Shown piece after piece: positions 17,837-25,947 of a stretch of DNA of 64,000 bases. Source of the stretch: Flavobacteriales bacterium UBA852. GTDB taxonomy: Bacteria > Bacteroidota > Bacteroidia > Flavobacteriales_E > Vicingaceae. The notes below the pieces were generated by a model. That model searched no databases and had not been told where the DNA came from. It saw nothing but the letters and a program-made list of their open reading frames with translations. The stretch is taken from positions 248,001 through 312,000 of the forward strand of contig DBGO01000013.1 of assembly GCA_002295925.1 (NCBI GenBank), written 5' to 3'. The position numbers were made by a program, and so were the translations under genes. Each line of letters opens with the position of its first letter. The first letter of the stretch is position 1.

Positions 17837-17855
17837 TCTATATTTTTTATATTTG
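17823..17855 (+). promoter_or_regulatory. Promoter of the OxyR-like regulator gene
   Basis: TTTG (17823-17826), a 21-base spacer and TATATTTG (17848-17855) precede the ATG at 17872. Its -33 region overlaps that of the divergent peroxidase promoter. Confidence 0.55.
17826..17838. promoter_or_regulatory. Short palindrome over both -33 boxes, candidate regulator site
   Basis: GATTTG-T-CAAATC is a perfect 6+6 inverted repeat centred between the two divergent promoters. A LysR-type protein encoded next door could bind here and control itself and the peroxidase. It does not resemble the classical ATAG-based OxyR site. Confidence 0.4.
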
Positions 17856-17871
17856 TATAAATATTTTTGAT

Positions 17872-18822
17872 ATGATAAATTTTTCTCTCACACAGCTAAC
17901 CTATATTGTTGCAGTAGATACACATAAAAACTTTGTTAAAGCTGCCGAAAGCGTGCATGTTTCGCAACCAACGTTGAGTATGCAAATAAAAAAAATGGAA
18001 AATGATTTGGGAGTTACCATTTTTGACCGTACCAAACAACCCGTTATGCCTACCGAAATTGGCGAAAAAATTATAGCCAAAGCCCGTGAAATACTTAAAC
18101 ATGCCGAGCATATCAATGAATTGATTCAAGATTACAACGGTGTGTTGATGGGAACAATAAACATTGGTATTATTCCTTCGTTGGCAAGTTCTTTTCTGCC
18201 TAAATTTTTGCCCACGTTTGCCAAGAAATATCCCGATTTAACCATTAATATAAATGAACTCTATACTGAGAATATTTTAGAAGAATTAAAAAAAGATAAA
18301 CTGGATTTTGGTATTGTGGTAACACCGGTTAAAGACGAAAAAATAATCGAAAAGCCACTCTTTTATGAAGAAATAATGCCGTATTTCAATAAAAATCATC
18401 CGTTGTTGCAAAAAAAGAAATTGACGGTTGCAGATTTGCAATGCGAAGATTTATGGGTGTTGAGCGAAGGAAATTGTTTTCGCAGTCAGGTGTTAAATTT
18501 ATGTGCCAATAATTCAGAAAAGGCAGGTTCGTCAAAAAATATTCATTTTGACAGCAATACCATTGAAACGTTGGTACGATTTGTAGATAAAGAAGGCGGT
18601 TATACTTTCGTTCCGCAAATGATTTATGAGAATTTTTCTGAAAAAAAGAAACGAAAACTAAAAAAAATCAACGGATTAACACCTTTGCGCGAAGTCAGTT
18701 TAGTGCATACACGCACGTTTACCAAAGCCACAACAATACAAGAATTTATTGAGCACATTAAAAAGTCAGCTCCTGAAGAAATGCTCGATAAATCACGTGG
18801 AACAGTGATAGAATGGTGTTAA
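17872..18822 (+). CDS. oxyR: LysR-family regulator, OxyR-like
   Basis: A 316-residue regulator. The winged-helix N-terminus has the helix-turn-helix AAESVHVSQPTLSMQIKKME, and the effector domain follows from about residue 90. Two cysteines in the middle (CEDLWVLSEGNCFRSQ, and LCANN after it) are placed as in OxyR, whose peroxide-sensing disulfide sits in this region. The start is the ATG at 17872; upstream in-frame residues are AT-rich and hydrophobic and contain the promoter. Divergence from a cytochrome c peroxidase supports a peroxide-response role. Confidence 0.85.
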   Translation: MINFSLTQLTYIVAVDTHKNFVKAAESVHVSQPTLSMQIKKMENDLGVTIFDRTKQPVMPTEIGEKIIAKAREILKHAEHINELIQDYNGVLMGTINIGIIPSLASSFLPKFLPTFAKKYPDLTININELYTENILEELKKDKLDFGIVVTPVKDEKIIEKPLFYEEIMPYFNKNHPLLQKKKLTVADLQCEDLWVLSEGNCFRSQVLNLCANNSEKAGSSKNIHFDSNTIETLVRFVDKEGGYTFVPQMIYENFSEKKKRKLKKINGLTPLREVSLVHTRTFTKATTIQEFIEHIKKSAPEEMLDKSRGTVIEWC

Positions 18823-19337
18823 CCGTTTTTCATCTTTTCAATAATGGACGTAGTCGAATATCCTTCGACAAAAGGTAAAACCATTACTTCGCCACCGTTT
18901 GCTTTTACTATGTCGCTGCCCACAATATAGCGTTTGTCGTCTTTATCGGTTACGGATGCATCGTAATCTCCGCCTTTTACCAAAACATCGGGCTTTAACG
19001 CTGAGATTAATTGCAAAGGTGTGTCTTCGTCAAAAATAACAACCATGTCAACAACATGCAACGAGGCAACATCAAAAGCACGTGCATCTTGTGATAATAC
19101 CGGACGGTTTTCACCTTTATTCAATCGTTTTACCGAATCATCGCTGTTTACCCCTACAATTAATCGATTTCCCATGCTTCTAGCCTGTGCCAAGTAAGTG
19201 AGGTGTCCGGGATGTAAAATATCAAAACAACCATTGGTGAAAACAAGTTTGTCCGACTTTAAACGCCATCCGGCAAGCCGGCGTTTGGCTGTTTCTACAT
19301 CTACTATTTTAGCTTGCAATATGTCAACGTAATTCAT
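18819..19337 (-). CDS. rfaE2: D-glycero-beta-D-manno-heptose 1-phosphate adenylyltransferase
   Basis: A 172-residue nucleotidyltransferase that makes ADP-heptose for the LPS core. FTNGCFDILHPGH holds the HxGH active site, and VGVNSDDSVKRL and EGYSTTSIIEK are conserved. It corresponds only to the C-terminal half of HldE; no kinase domain is attached. The gene starts inside the end of the upstream flippase-like gene (14-base overlap) and converges on the oxyR-like gene with a 4-base overlap of stop codons. Confidence 0.92.
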   Translation of the reverse strand: MNYVDILQAKIVDVETAKRRLAGWRLKSDKLVFTNGCFDILHPGHLTYLAQARSMGNRLIVGVNSDDSVKRLNKGENRPVLSQDARAFDVASLHVVDMVVIFDEDTPLQLISALKPDVLVKGGDYDASVTDKDDKRYIVGSDIVKANGGEVMVLPFVEGYSTTSIIEKMKNG

Positions 19338-20325
19338 AGTTATGTGGGTTTAAATTTTTATTGTAAATGGGCATCAGAATAAAAGATAATCCACCCAATG
19401 CTATAATCATAATGGTTTGTGCCGTCCACACAATCCATCCAAAAGCCAACCCTGTATTGGCATCAACATTATATAATAATAAAATTTGTTGAATACCCAG
19501 CGGATAAGCACCAATTCCTCCGTTAGTAACCGCTATGCTGATGCCGCCAATAACAAAAGCGGTAATTACTCCATCTATTGGAACGTGACGCGTGTCGGGC
19601 AATGCCAAAAATGCCACATAAAACATTATGACGTACATTAACCAAATAAAAAGTGTGTGGAAGATGAATTTCCAACGGTCTTTCATTTTCAGAATTGCAC
19701 CGATGCCTTCCAATACGCCGTAAACAGCATTTCTGATTTTTACAAAAAATGGAAAAGTAGAGTTTTTTAACAATCTGAATCCAATAAATGCGCCTAGGGC
19801 TAAAAGGGCGAGAATAATATATAATTTTACGCCGGTAAATTTAGCAATGATGCCGTGGGCAACCAAAAAATCATACAAAACATCAAATTGAATAAATACT
19901 ACTGCAACTATAAAAGATAAAAGGATTAAAGAGTCGGCAACACGTTCGGCTATTACCGTACCAAAAAGTTTATTAAAAGAGTGCTTTTCGTATTTTGCCA
20001 TAACGGCGCAGCGTGAAACTTCTCCCAAGCGTGGAATGGCTAAATTGACCAAGTAACCAATCATTACGGCAAAAAAACTGTTCCAAAACTTGGGTTTGAT
20101 GCCTAATGGTTCTAAGGTGTATTTCCAGCGGTAAGCTCTACTCACGTGGCTTAATATGGCTAACACGATAGAGATACCTATCCAAAAATAATTAGTGTTG
20201 GCAAAAGCATTTTTAATGTCTTCAATATCTGCTGGGGTAAGTTTTGAGAAAACATACCACACCAAGAAAATCCCTAATCCTAACGGTAATCCGATTTTTA
20301 AAATATTGACAAGGGATTTTTTCAT
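19324..20325 (-). CDS. UPF0104 / lysylphosphatidylglycerol synthase-like membrane protein
   Basis: A 333-residue integral membrane protein with about eight hydrophobic helices. SHVSRAYRWKYTLEPLG, NLAIPRLGEVSRCAVMAKYE and NGGIGAYPLG are hallmarks of the UPF0104 (LPG synthase transmembrane) family. There is no soluble aminoacyl-transferase domain, so it is likely a lipid flippase-like protein. It lies between panD and rfaE2, which hints at envelope lipid or LPS metabolism. Confidence 0.85.
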   Translation of the reverse strand: MKKSLVNILKIGLPLGLGIFLVWYVFSKLTPADIEDIKNAFANTNYFWIGISIVLAILSHVSRAYRWKYTLEPLGIKPKFWNSFFAVMIGYLVNLAIPRLGEVSRCAVMAKYEKHSFNKLFGTVIAERVADSLILLSFIVAVVFIQFDVLYDFLVAHGIIAKFTGVKLYIILALLALGAFIGFRLLKNSTFPFFVKIRNAVYGVLEGIGAILKMKDRWKFIFHTLFIWLMYVIMFYVAFLALPDTRHVPIDGVITAFVIGGISIAVTNGGIGAYPLGIQQILLLYNVDANTGLAFGWIVWTAQTIMIIALGGLSFILMPIYNKNLNPHNYELR

Positions 20326-20352
20326 TACTGCAAATATTCCGGTAAAACAGAT

Positions 20353-20703
20353 TTAGTCCAAAGAGTTGGTTTCCTCATTTGGAAAAATAATGGTAGGTTT
20401 AAATGTTTTCGCTTCTTCAAAATCCATGATGCCGTAAGCTATTATAATAACAATATCGCCTACAGCAACTCTGCGTGCTGCCGGACCGTTTAAGCACACT
20501 TCGCCGGAGCCGCGTTTTCCTTTTATCACATAAGTTTCCAGCCGCTCACCATTGTTAATGTTGACAATTTGCACTTTTTCGCCTTCAATAATGTTCGACG
20601 CATCCATTAAATCTTCATCAATGGTAATACTGCCAATATAATTCAGGTCGGCTTGGGTTACTTTTACGCGATGTATTTTTGACTTAACAACTTGTATTTG
20701 CAT
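20353..20703 (-). CDS. panD: Aspartate 1-decarboxylase proenzyme
   Basis: A 116-residue pyruvoyl enzyme that makes beta-alanine for pantothenate. The self-cleavage site YIGSIT is at Gly24-Ser25, the same position as in Escherichia coli, and LNGPAARRVAVGDIVIIIAYG is the conserved second half. It heads the panD-flippase-rfaE2 run. A TAATTTTG -7-like box lies at 20733-20726 on the minus strand, without a clear partner. Confidence 0.96.
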   Translation of the reverse strand: MQIQVVKSKIHRVKVTQADLNYIGSITIDEDLMDASNIIEGEKVQIVNINNGERLETYVIKGKRGSGEVCLNGPAARRVAVGDIVIIIAYGIMDFEEAKTFKPTIIFPNEETNSLD

Positions 20704-21004
20704 TGCTTGTATATAAAATTGAGCTCAAAATTAAGGATTTATGATGAATAATGGATAATTAAATATTTAATTGAAAAAATAGTAAAATTTTAGCTCAATT
20801 AATAATTTGAATTCTAAAACAATAAAAACTTAGTTTACATAGAATATTTTAATTTCCCACAAGTAAAACTTTCGTATTTCATCTTAATTATAGGAATATT
20901 TTTTTGTTTCAAACTAAAAAATAAGTGCTGGCACCTATTTACACTTTTATTTAATCGTTGTTTATTTGAAGCATCAATTTTTTTATCCATTAAAAACAAA
21001 AATT
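20704..21004. other. AT-rich intergenic region without a gene
   Basis: About 300 bases between divergent panD and the type IX secreted gene. I see no open frame, tRNA or terminator. There is a loose inverted repeat (AATTGAGCT at 20717-20725 and its complement at 20792-20800) and the TAATTTTG box for panD. Promoters for both sides should be here, but I cannot place the plus-strand one. Confidence 0.5.
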
Positions 21005-21472
21005 ATGAAGAAAAAACACCTCTTAATTGGAGCGTTCATTGGAAGTTCGATGACTGTTTTTGCTCAGCAGGATATTGTATCTACGCAAGGAGATAGCTAT
21101 TCAAACAGCAACAACACCATTGATTTCACCATAGGCGAGCCGGTTATTGAAACCGTTTCTGACGGTACGAATGATGTTACACAAGGGTTTCATCAAACGC
21201 AATTAACTATTACAAGTGTTAAAGATTATGAAACTGACTTTATACTCAATGTGTTTCCTAACCCAACTGCTCAATTATTAAATGTTAAGGTACAGCAAAT
21301 TAATAATGAAAGTTATCAAATTTTTGATATTAACGGTAAGTTGGTTTTAGAAGGAAAGTTAAGTAATACCAATACTGTAATAGACATGGCCGGATTAGCT
21401 GAAGGAACATTTATACTTTCAATTGTCAGAGCAAATCAACCGGTAAAATCATTTCAAATAATCAAACAATAA
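21005..21472 (+). CDS. Small secreted protein with type IX sorting domain
   Basis: A 155-residue protein: signal peptide (MKKKHLL..., ending VFAQQ), a short domain with the Bacteroidota motif DFTIGEPVIET...TQGFHQ, then a C-terminal type IX secretion (Por) domain with VFPNPTAQLLNV, YQIFDINGK and GTFILSI. It should be exported by the Sec system and then moved to the surface by the T9SS. The start is the ATG at 21005; upstream in-frame TTG at 20966 is unlikely. It is followed after 21 bases by the tail-fibre-like gene. Confidence 0.82.
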   Translation: MKKKHLLIGAFIGSSMTVFAQQDIVSTQGDSYSNSNNTIDFTIGEPVIETVSDGTNDVTQGFHQTQLTITSVKDYETDFILNVFPNPTAQLLNVKVQQINNESYQIFDINGKLVLEGKLSNTNTVIDMAGLAEGTFILSIVRANQPVKSFQIIKQ

Positions 21473-21493
21473 TTAATTTAAATCAAAACTATT

Positions 21494-23185
21494 ATGAAAA
21501 AAATCGTATTATCCGCTATATTATTTGCGGCTTTATCTTTAAACTCATTGGCGCAAAGCCCTGAGGGATTCAAATACCAAGCAGTTGTAAGAGATGCTTC
21601 TCAAAATGTGTTGCCAAACCAAGCAGTTGGCGTACAAATTACTATTTTGCAAGGCAGTGCCACAGGAACAGTTGTGTATCAAGAAACATTTTCGAGCACA
21701 ACCAATGGTTATGGACTAATTAACTTGGCTATTGGCAACGGAACCGTAGTTTCGGGTACATTTTCAACAATTGACTGGAGTGCAGGACCATATTTTATAG
21801 AAACAGCTATAGATGCTGCCGGCGGAACCAATTATGCTGTTATGGGTACTTCTCAATTATTAAGCGTGCCCTATGCATTATATTCAAAAACGGCAGAAAA
21901 TGTAATTAACGATAATGTTAATGATGCAGATGCCGACCCTACAAATGAATATAATATGTCTGTAGCATTGAGCGGAACAAATCTACAAGTAACCGATGGC
22001 GGCGGAACGATTACAACCGATTTATCTTCTTTACAAGATGGTGTAAACGATGCCGATGCTGATTCTACAAATGAGCTTCAAACGCTTTCTTTCAGTAATG
22101 ATTCACTTTTATTGAGCAATGGAGGTAGTGTTTTTCTTGGAGGGTATGCCAATTTGTGGGATACAGTTGGAGCCAATATCTATAACATAAATTCCGGTAA
22201 TGTAGGTATTGGAACTACCTCACCAAACTATGCATTAAATTTACATACAAGTGTTAATACCTATATTCAATTTACAAACAACTCAACTGGAACAACACCT
22301 AATGACGGGTTACTCCTCGGGAACAACTCTCTAAATGACGCATATCTTATCCAACGTGAAGCAGCTAATTTATTTATTAGAACCAATAATATGGATAGAA
22401 TAACGATTAATGGAAATGGTAACGTAGGTATTGGAACAACTTCACCTACAACTCTTCTTCATGTGGTAGGAAACAATAATTCCGTTATTGTTGAAGATGC
22501 AGGAAATGGGAGACAATTAAGCTTTTACGGTAATGGTGAAATAGAATCAAGCACAGGAGCAACTTTATATTTGAACAGATTCAGCAATTCAAATATAAGA
22601 TTAGCTGTAGGTGGTGGTAATGTGGGCATAGGTACTACAGCACCTGTGTCTAAACTGCAAGTAGAAAATAATATAGCAACCGGAGGATTAGACAACTTTT
22701 CTGAATATCAAATATTACTTTACCAAGGTACAAATGCTGTTAATTCTTATGGTTTCGGCGTGCGTTCTAATACATTAATTTATAATTCTAAATATTTTCA
22801 CGATTTCGATATTCAAGGGGTTACATCAGTTCGGATTGATACCAATGGTATTGTTCAGGAACCTTGGCAAAATGTTACTCTGCAAAATGGTTGGATAAAT
22901 TATGGAACTGGCTATGCTGCACCTCAATTCTATAAAGACAAAGAGGGAGTAATTCATGTAAAGGGGTTAATTCAAAACGGTACTACTGCTCCGGGTACAG
23001 TGTTGTTTAATTTACCTTTAGGATACAGACCTTCTGAAAGAAGGATAGTGCAAACTACAACAGGAGGCACAAGTACTCCATATGGGATAGCCTCAAGAGT
23101 TGACATATTGCCAAACGGAGATGTAATTATACAACATACAAATATTGTTACATGGATTAATCTTGAATTTTCATTCCGTCCATAG
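21494..23185 (+). CDS. Secreted tail-fibre-like repeat protein (GNVGIGTT repeats)
   Basis: A 563-residue exported protein (signal peptide about 1-20). Residues 22-135 form a conserved N-terminal head (GFKYQAVVRDASQNVL ... YALYSKTAE) common in Bacteroidota surface proteins. Two copies of a NDADAD(P/S)TNE motif follow (about 150 and 188), then three GNVGIGTT(S/A)P repeats (about 237, 313 and 376), which also occur in phage tail fibres. There is no intramolecular chaperone (S74) domain and no type IX domain. Probably a trimeric surface filament or adhesin. Likely co-transcribed with the gene before it. Confidence 0.75.
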   Translation: MKKIVLSAILFAALSLNSLAQSPEGFKYQAVVRDASQNVLPNQAVGVQITILQGSATGTVVYQETFSSTTNGYGLINLAIGNGTVVSGTFSTIDWSAGPYFIETAIDAAGGTNYAVMGTSQLLSVPYALYSKTAENVINDNVNDADADPTNEYNMSVALSGTNLQVTDGGGTITTDLSSLQDGVNDADADSTNELQTLSFSNDSLLLSNGGSVFLGGYANLWDTVGANIYNINSGNVGIGTTSPNYALNLHTSVNTYIQFTNNSTGTTPNDGLLLGNNSLNDAYLIQREAANLFIRTNNMDRITINGNGNVGIGTTSPTTLLHVVGNNNSVIVEDAGNGRQLSFYGNGEIESSTGATLYLNRFSNSNIRLAVGGGNVGIGTTAPVSKLQVENNIATGGLDNFSEYQILLYQGTNAVNSYGFGVRSNTLIYNSKYFHDFDIQGVTSVRIDTNGIVQEPWQNVTLQNGWINYGTGYAAPQFYKDKEGVIHVKGLIQNGTTAPGTVLFNLPLGYRPSERRIVQTTTGGTSTPYGIASRVDILPNGDVIIQHTNIVTWINLEFSFRP

Positions 23186-23218
23186 TTAGTAAACATATCT
23201 TTTTATAATTATATGTAC

Positions 23219-23256
23219 AAAAACTCCCTCCATTTTTTATGGAGGGAGTTTTTTAT
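23219..23256 (+). terminator. Intrinsic terminator after the tail-fibre-like gene
   Basis: The stem AACTCCCTCC / GGAGGGAGTT with a short AT loop is followed by a T run. It is flanked by A residues upstream, so it may work both ways. Confidence 0.85.
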
Positions 23257-23300
23257 TTTACAAAAGTTAATCCCAACAAATAATTAGTTATTTTCGCTGT

Positions 23301-24086
23301 GTGGATAGTGTGAACTACATAATCAATTTTTTGAAGCATAAATTAAAAGCCAAAAATCAACATGGTATTCACTCGCCATTTGTGTTTGATTTATACAACA
23401 ATGTGTTGGCAAACCGAATCCCTTTTTACATATTTGATGATATAGAATCTATAAGAGCAAAATTATTGCTTTCGCCTCAAAACATTACCATTACCGACTT
23501 AGGTGCCGGCTCAAAAAAAATGGCATCAAACCGGCGAAAAATTGCTGATATAACCAAGTATACCTCCAAAAAGCCCAAAATAGCACAATTGCTGTTCCGG
23601 TTGGTAAATTATTTAAAGCCGCAAACTATTCTGGAATTAGGTACATCGGTTGGTATCTCATCTATGTATATGGCTGCGTCAAACAGTCGAGCCAAGGTTA
23701 TAACTGTTGAGGGCGATCCGAAAATAGCGCAAATTGCACAAATAAATTTTGATAAGCTAAAGTTTAAAAATATCCGGTTGATAAATAAATCGTTTGAAGC
23801 GTTTTTTGAACATGATTTTGATAAAATAGACCGGCTCGATTTTGTTTTTATCGATGGCAATCATCAATATGCATCTACAATAAATTATTTTAATAAAATA
23901 AAACCGAAACTTCACGAAAAAAGTATCGTAATAATAGATGATATTTATTGGAGCAAAGAAATGACAAAAGCGTGGAAAGAATTATGTGCTTTGCTCGAAG
24001 TAACTGTGTCAATTGATATATTTGAAATGGGTTTTTTGTTTTTTAAACCCGGGCAAGTGAAAGAACATTTTTTTTTGAAAATTTAA
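23301..24086 (+). CDS. Class I SAM-dependent methyltransferase
   Basis: A 261-residue protein with a Rossmann-type methyltransferase core: ILELGTSVGISSMYMA (motif I, about 112), VITVEGDP (motif II), and DFVFIDGNHQY (about 180). The DGNHQY metal-site pattern resembles O-methyltransferases of the YrrM/COMT group. Starts with GTG at 23301; a GTG at 23310 is the alternative, and no ATG is in frame nearby. Substrate unknown. The neighbours do not help. Confidence 0.75.
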   Translation: MDSVNYIINFLKHKLKAKNQHGIHSPFVFDLYNNVLANRIPFYIFDDIESIRAKLLLSPQNITITDLGAGSKKMASNRRKIADITKYTSKKPKIAQLLFRLVNYLKPQTILELGTSVGISSMYMAASNSRAKVITVEGDPKIAQIAQINFDKLKFKNIRLINKSFEAFFEHDFDKIDRLDFVFIDGNHQYASTINYFNKIKPKLHEKSIVIIDDIYWSKEMTKAWKELCALLEVTVSIDIFEMGFLFFKPGQVKEHFFLKI

Positions 24087-24121
24087 TCGATATGTTAACA
24101 TCAAGTTTTATAAAAATAAAT

Positions 24122-24129
24122 TATGTTTG
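24122..24129 (+). promoter_or_regulatory. Probable -7 box before the acidic protein gene
   Basis: TATGTTTG followed by C matches TAnnTTTG. The ATG within it (24123) is in frame with the next gene, but it is better read as promoter; translation would start at 24150. No clear -33 box is present. Confidence 0.4.
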
Positions 24130-24149
24130 CGCCCCTAAAAAACAGAATT

Positions 24150-24491
24150 ATGGTAGAGCCAAAAAAAAGATTGTTAATCAGTTATGAAAAACTACCCAAA
24201 GAAGTAGTAGATGTATTCCGTTCAAAATACCCACAAGGTATTGACGATGTGGATGATGATGATATTTTAACGGTAAACTCGCCCAAAGGAGAAACATTTC
24301 AAGCCGTCCGCTTAGAAATGGATAATGCCATATATTTGATAAAAGTGAAAACAATCGAAAAATCATTTGTAGCAATAGACGATGATGAAGATGATGATTT
24401 AGACGATGAAATAACCAAAACCATTCCAGTAAAAATAGATGAAGATATAGAAACTGAGGATGATGATGACGATGATAATGACGATATTTAA
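24150..24491 (+). CDS. Small acidic protein of unknown function
   Basis: A 113-residue cytoplasmic protein I do not recognise. The first 75 residues look folded (RLLISYEKLPKEVVDVF, then VRLEMDNAIYLIKVKT). The remainder is almost all Asp and Glu with a short KTIPVKI between two acidic runs. The start at 24150 (MVEPKKR) is chosen because the upstream ATG at 24123 lies in a likely -7 box. Homologues are common in Bacteroidota, but I know no function. Next gene after 22 bases. Confidence 0.65.
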   Translation: MVEPKKRLLISYEKLPKEVVDVFRSKYPQGIDDVDDDDILTVNSPKGETFQAVRLEMDNAIYLIKVKTIEKSFVAIDDDEDDDLDDEITKTIPVKIDEDIETEDDDDDDNDDI

Positions 24492-24513
24492 TGTACTTTA
24501 AATTTACTTTTCT

Positions 24514-24939
24514 ATGAAAAAGCAATTTCCATTTCATATAGCTTTGCCCGTAAAAAATGTAGCTAAAACAAAAGAATTTTACGTTAATCTTTTAGAATTA
24601 GAAACCGGCAGAGAAGATAAAAATTGGATTGATATTAATTTTTTTGGTAATCAAATTACATTTCAAGAAAACCCGGGAGCAGTTTATAATAAAAACCATA
24701 AAACATTCAACCAATTAAATGTGCCAATTAGCCACTTTGGCGTTATTCTCGACGAAGAAGAATGGACAAAATATAAACAAATAGCCGAAGAAAATAATTT
24801 GTTTTTTAAAAAACCTAAAGTATTTTTTCAAGATCAAATTGGTGAACAAAACTCTTTTTTTATTCAAGACCCCTCTGGATACAGTATAGAATTTAAGTTA
24901 TTTATTAATGATGAAGAAATTTTCACAAAACAAATATAA
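24514..24939 (+). CDS. VOC (glyoxalase/bleomycin resistance) superfamily protein
   Basis: A 141-residue protein with the paired beta-alpha-beta-beta-beta units of the VOC fold: FHIALPVKNVAKTKEFYVNLL at the N-terminus, FGVILDEEEW in the middle and FIQDPSGYSIEFKLF at the end. The metal-binding His and Glu positions are kept. Substrate is unknown. Three bases separate it from the cobalamin adenosyltransferase, so they are very likely co-translated. Confidence 0.85.
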   Translation: MKKQFPFHIALPVKNVAKTKEFYVNLLELETGREDKNWIDINFFGNQITFQENPGAVYNKNHKTFNQLNVPISHFGVILDEEEWTKYKQIAEENNLFFKKPKVFFQDQIGEQNSFFIQDPSGYSIEFKLFINDEEIFTKQI

Positions 24940-24942
24940 ATT

Positions 24943-25497
24943 TTGAAAATATACACAAAAAAAGGCGATAAAGGAACTACGGCACTGTTTGGCGGTAAGC
25001 GTTTGCCCAAAAATCATCTTAAAATAGAAGCATACGGAACGGTTGATGAACTCAATGCTTATATTGGGCTTGTTCGCGATTTGATTGAAGATGATGAACA
25101 AAAAAAGCTGTTGATAGAAATACAAGACCGTTTATTTACCATAGGCGCACATTTGGCAACCGATATAGAGAAAAAAGATAAATTAACACTTCCTAATCTT
25201 TATCAAAAAGATATTGAGTTACTTGAAAAAGCAATGGATATAATGAATGAAACCATTCCGCCAATGCGTGCATTTGTTTTACCCGGCGGGCATCCTACGG
25301 TTTCGCACTGCCATATTGCCCGTTGTGTTTGCCGAAGAGCCGAGAGAAAAATTGTAGCGCTTAATATGGAAGAAAATGTAGATGAATTAATCTTATCTTA
25401 CTTGAATCGTTTGTCGGATTATTTATTTGTTTTAGCCCGAAAATTGACCATAGATTTAAACGCCGAAGAAATAGAATGGCATCCAAAAAAAGATTAA
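24943..25497 (+). CDS. Cob(I)alamin adenosyltransferase, PduO type
   Basis: A 184-residue enzyme that adenosylates cob(I)alamin using ATP. The PduO-type ATP site KIYTKKGDKGTTALFGG is at the N-terminus, with TVDELNAYIG, HLATDIE, FVLPGGHPTVSHCHIARCVCRRAER and LNRLSDYLFVLAR following. Translation must start at the TTG (24943): a stop codon lies in frame two codons upstream and no ATG is near. The product, adenosylcobalamin, would serve methylmalonyl-CoA mutase; the epimerase of that pathway is at 43.2 kb. Confidence 0.93.
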   Translation: MKIYTKKGDKGTTALFGGKRLPKNHLKIEAYGTVDELNAYIGLVRDLIEDDEQKKLLIEIQDRLFTIGAHLATDIEKKDKLTLPNLYQKDIELLEKAMDIMNETIPPMRAFVLPGGHPTVSHCHIARCVCRRAERKIVALNMEENVDELILSYLNRLSDYLFVLARKLTIDLNAEEIEWHPKKD

Positions 25498-25537
25498 CTG
25501 TTAGAAAATCAATGATTTACAAGTTAATAAAAATATC

Positions 25538-25567
25538 TTGCAAAATACAACAAAAAATCTATTTTTG
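25538..25567 (+). promoter_or_regulatory. Promoter of the DUF2795 gene
   Basis: TTG (25538-25540), a 19-base spacer and TATTTTTG (25560-25567). The predicted transcript start is about 20 bases before the ATG at 25594. Confidence 0.6.
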
Positions 25568-25593
25568 CGTAACAATATAAAAACCTGTTAACT

Positions 25594-25815
25594 ATGTACT
25601 GGACATTAGAACTTGCCTCATATTTAGAAGACGCTCCTTGGCCTGCCACAAAAGACGAATTGATTGATTACGCTATTCGTACCGGAGCACCCTTGGAGGT
25701 GGTAGAAAACTTACAAGAAATTGAAGAAGAAGGCGAAGTATATGAAAGCATAGAAGATATTTGGCCGGATTATCCTTCAAAAGAAGATTTCTTCTTTAAT
25801 GAAGATGAATACTAA
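25594..25815 (+). CDS. DUF2795 family protein
   Basis: A 73-residue acidic protein. The block WTLELASYLEDAPWPATKDEL followed by YAIRTGAPLEVVENLQEI is the DUF2795 signature. Function is unknown. It has its own promoter and its own terminator, so it forms a single-gene unit, which together with its conservation suggests high expression. Confidence 0.85.
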   Translation: MYWTLELASYLEDAPWPATKDELIDYAIRTGAPLEVVENLQEIEEEGEVYESIEDIWPDYPSKEDFFFNEDEY

Positions 25816-25835
25816 CCTCAATCTGCAAAATTTTT

Positions 25836-25866
25836 AGCCCCGAATTGTAATAATTCGGGGCTTTTA
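25836..25866 (+). terminator. Intrinsic terminator after the DUF2795 gene
   Basis: An 11-bp perfect stem AGCCCCGAATT / AATTCGGGGCT (25836-25846, 25852-25862) followed by a T run. Confidence 0.9.
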
Positions 25867-25947
25867 TTTGCTTAAATATTTTGTTTGATTTCTTTTGAAA
25901 ATAGAAAATATTCTGTTAATTTGAATTTTAATAAAAACGTTATAACA

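Noticed and set aside
21494..23185. Prophage or tailocin suggested by tail-fibre repeats
   Set aside because: No capsid, sheath, baseplate, integrase or lysis gene is near, and the protein has a signal peptide. The repeats are common in Bacteroidota surface proteins.
24123..24149. ATG at 24123 as start of the acidic protein
   Set aside because: It coincides with a TATGTTTG promoter box and adds residues that look unlike the rest.
1741..25866. Two terminators (1741-1770 and 25836-25866) with a similar AGCCCCGAA core as a dispersed repeat
   Set aside because: The similarity covers only the stem ends, and GC stems with TTCG/CGAA are common in terminators. No wider homology is seen.
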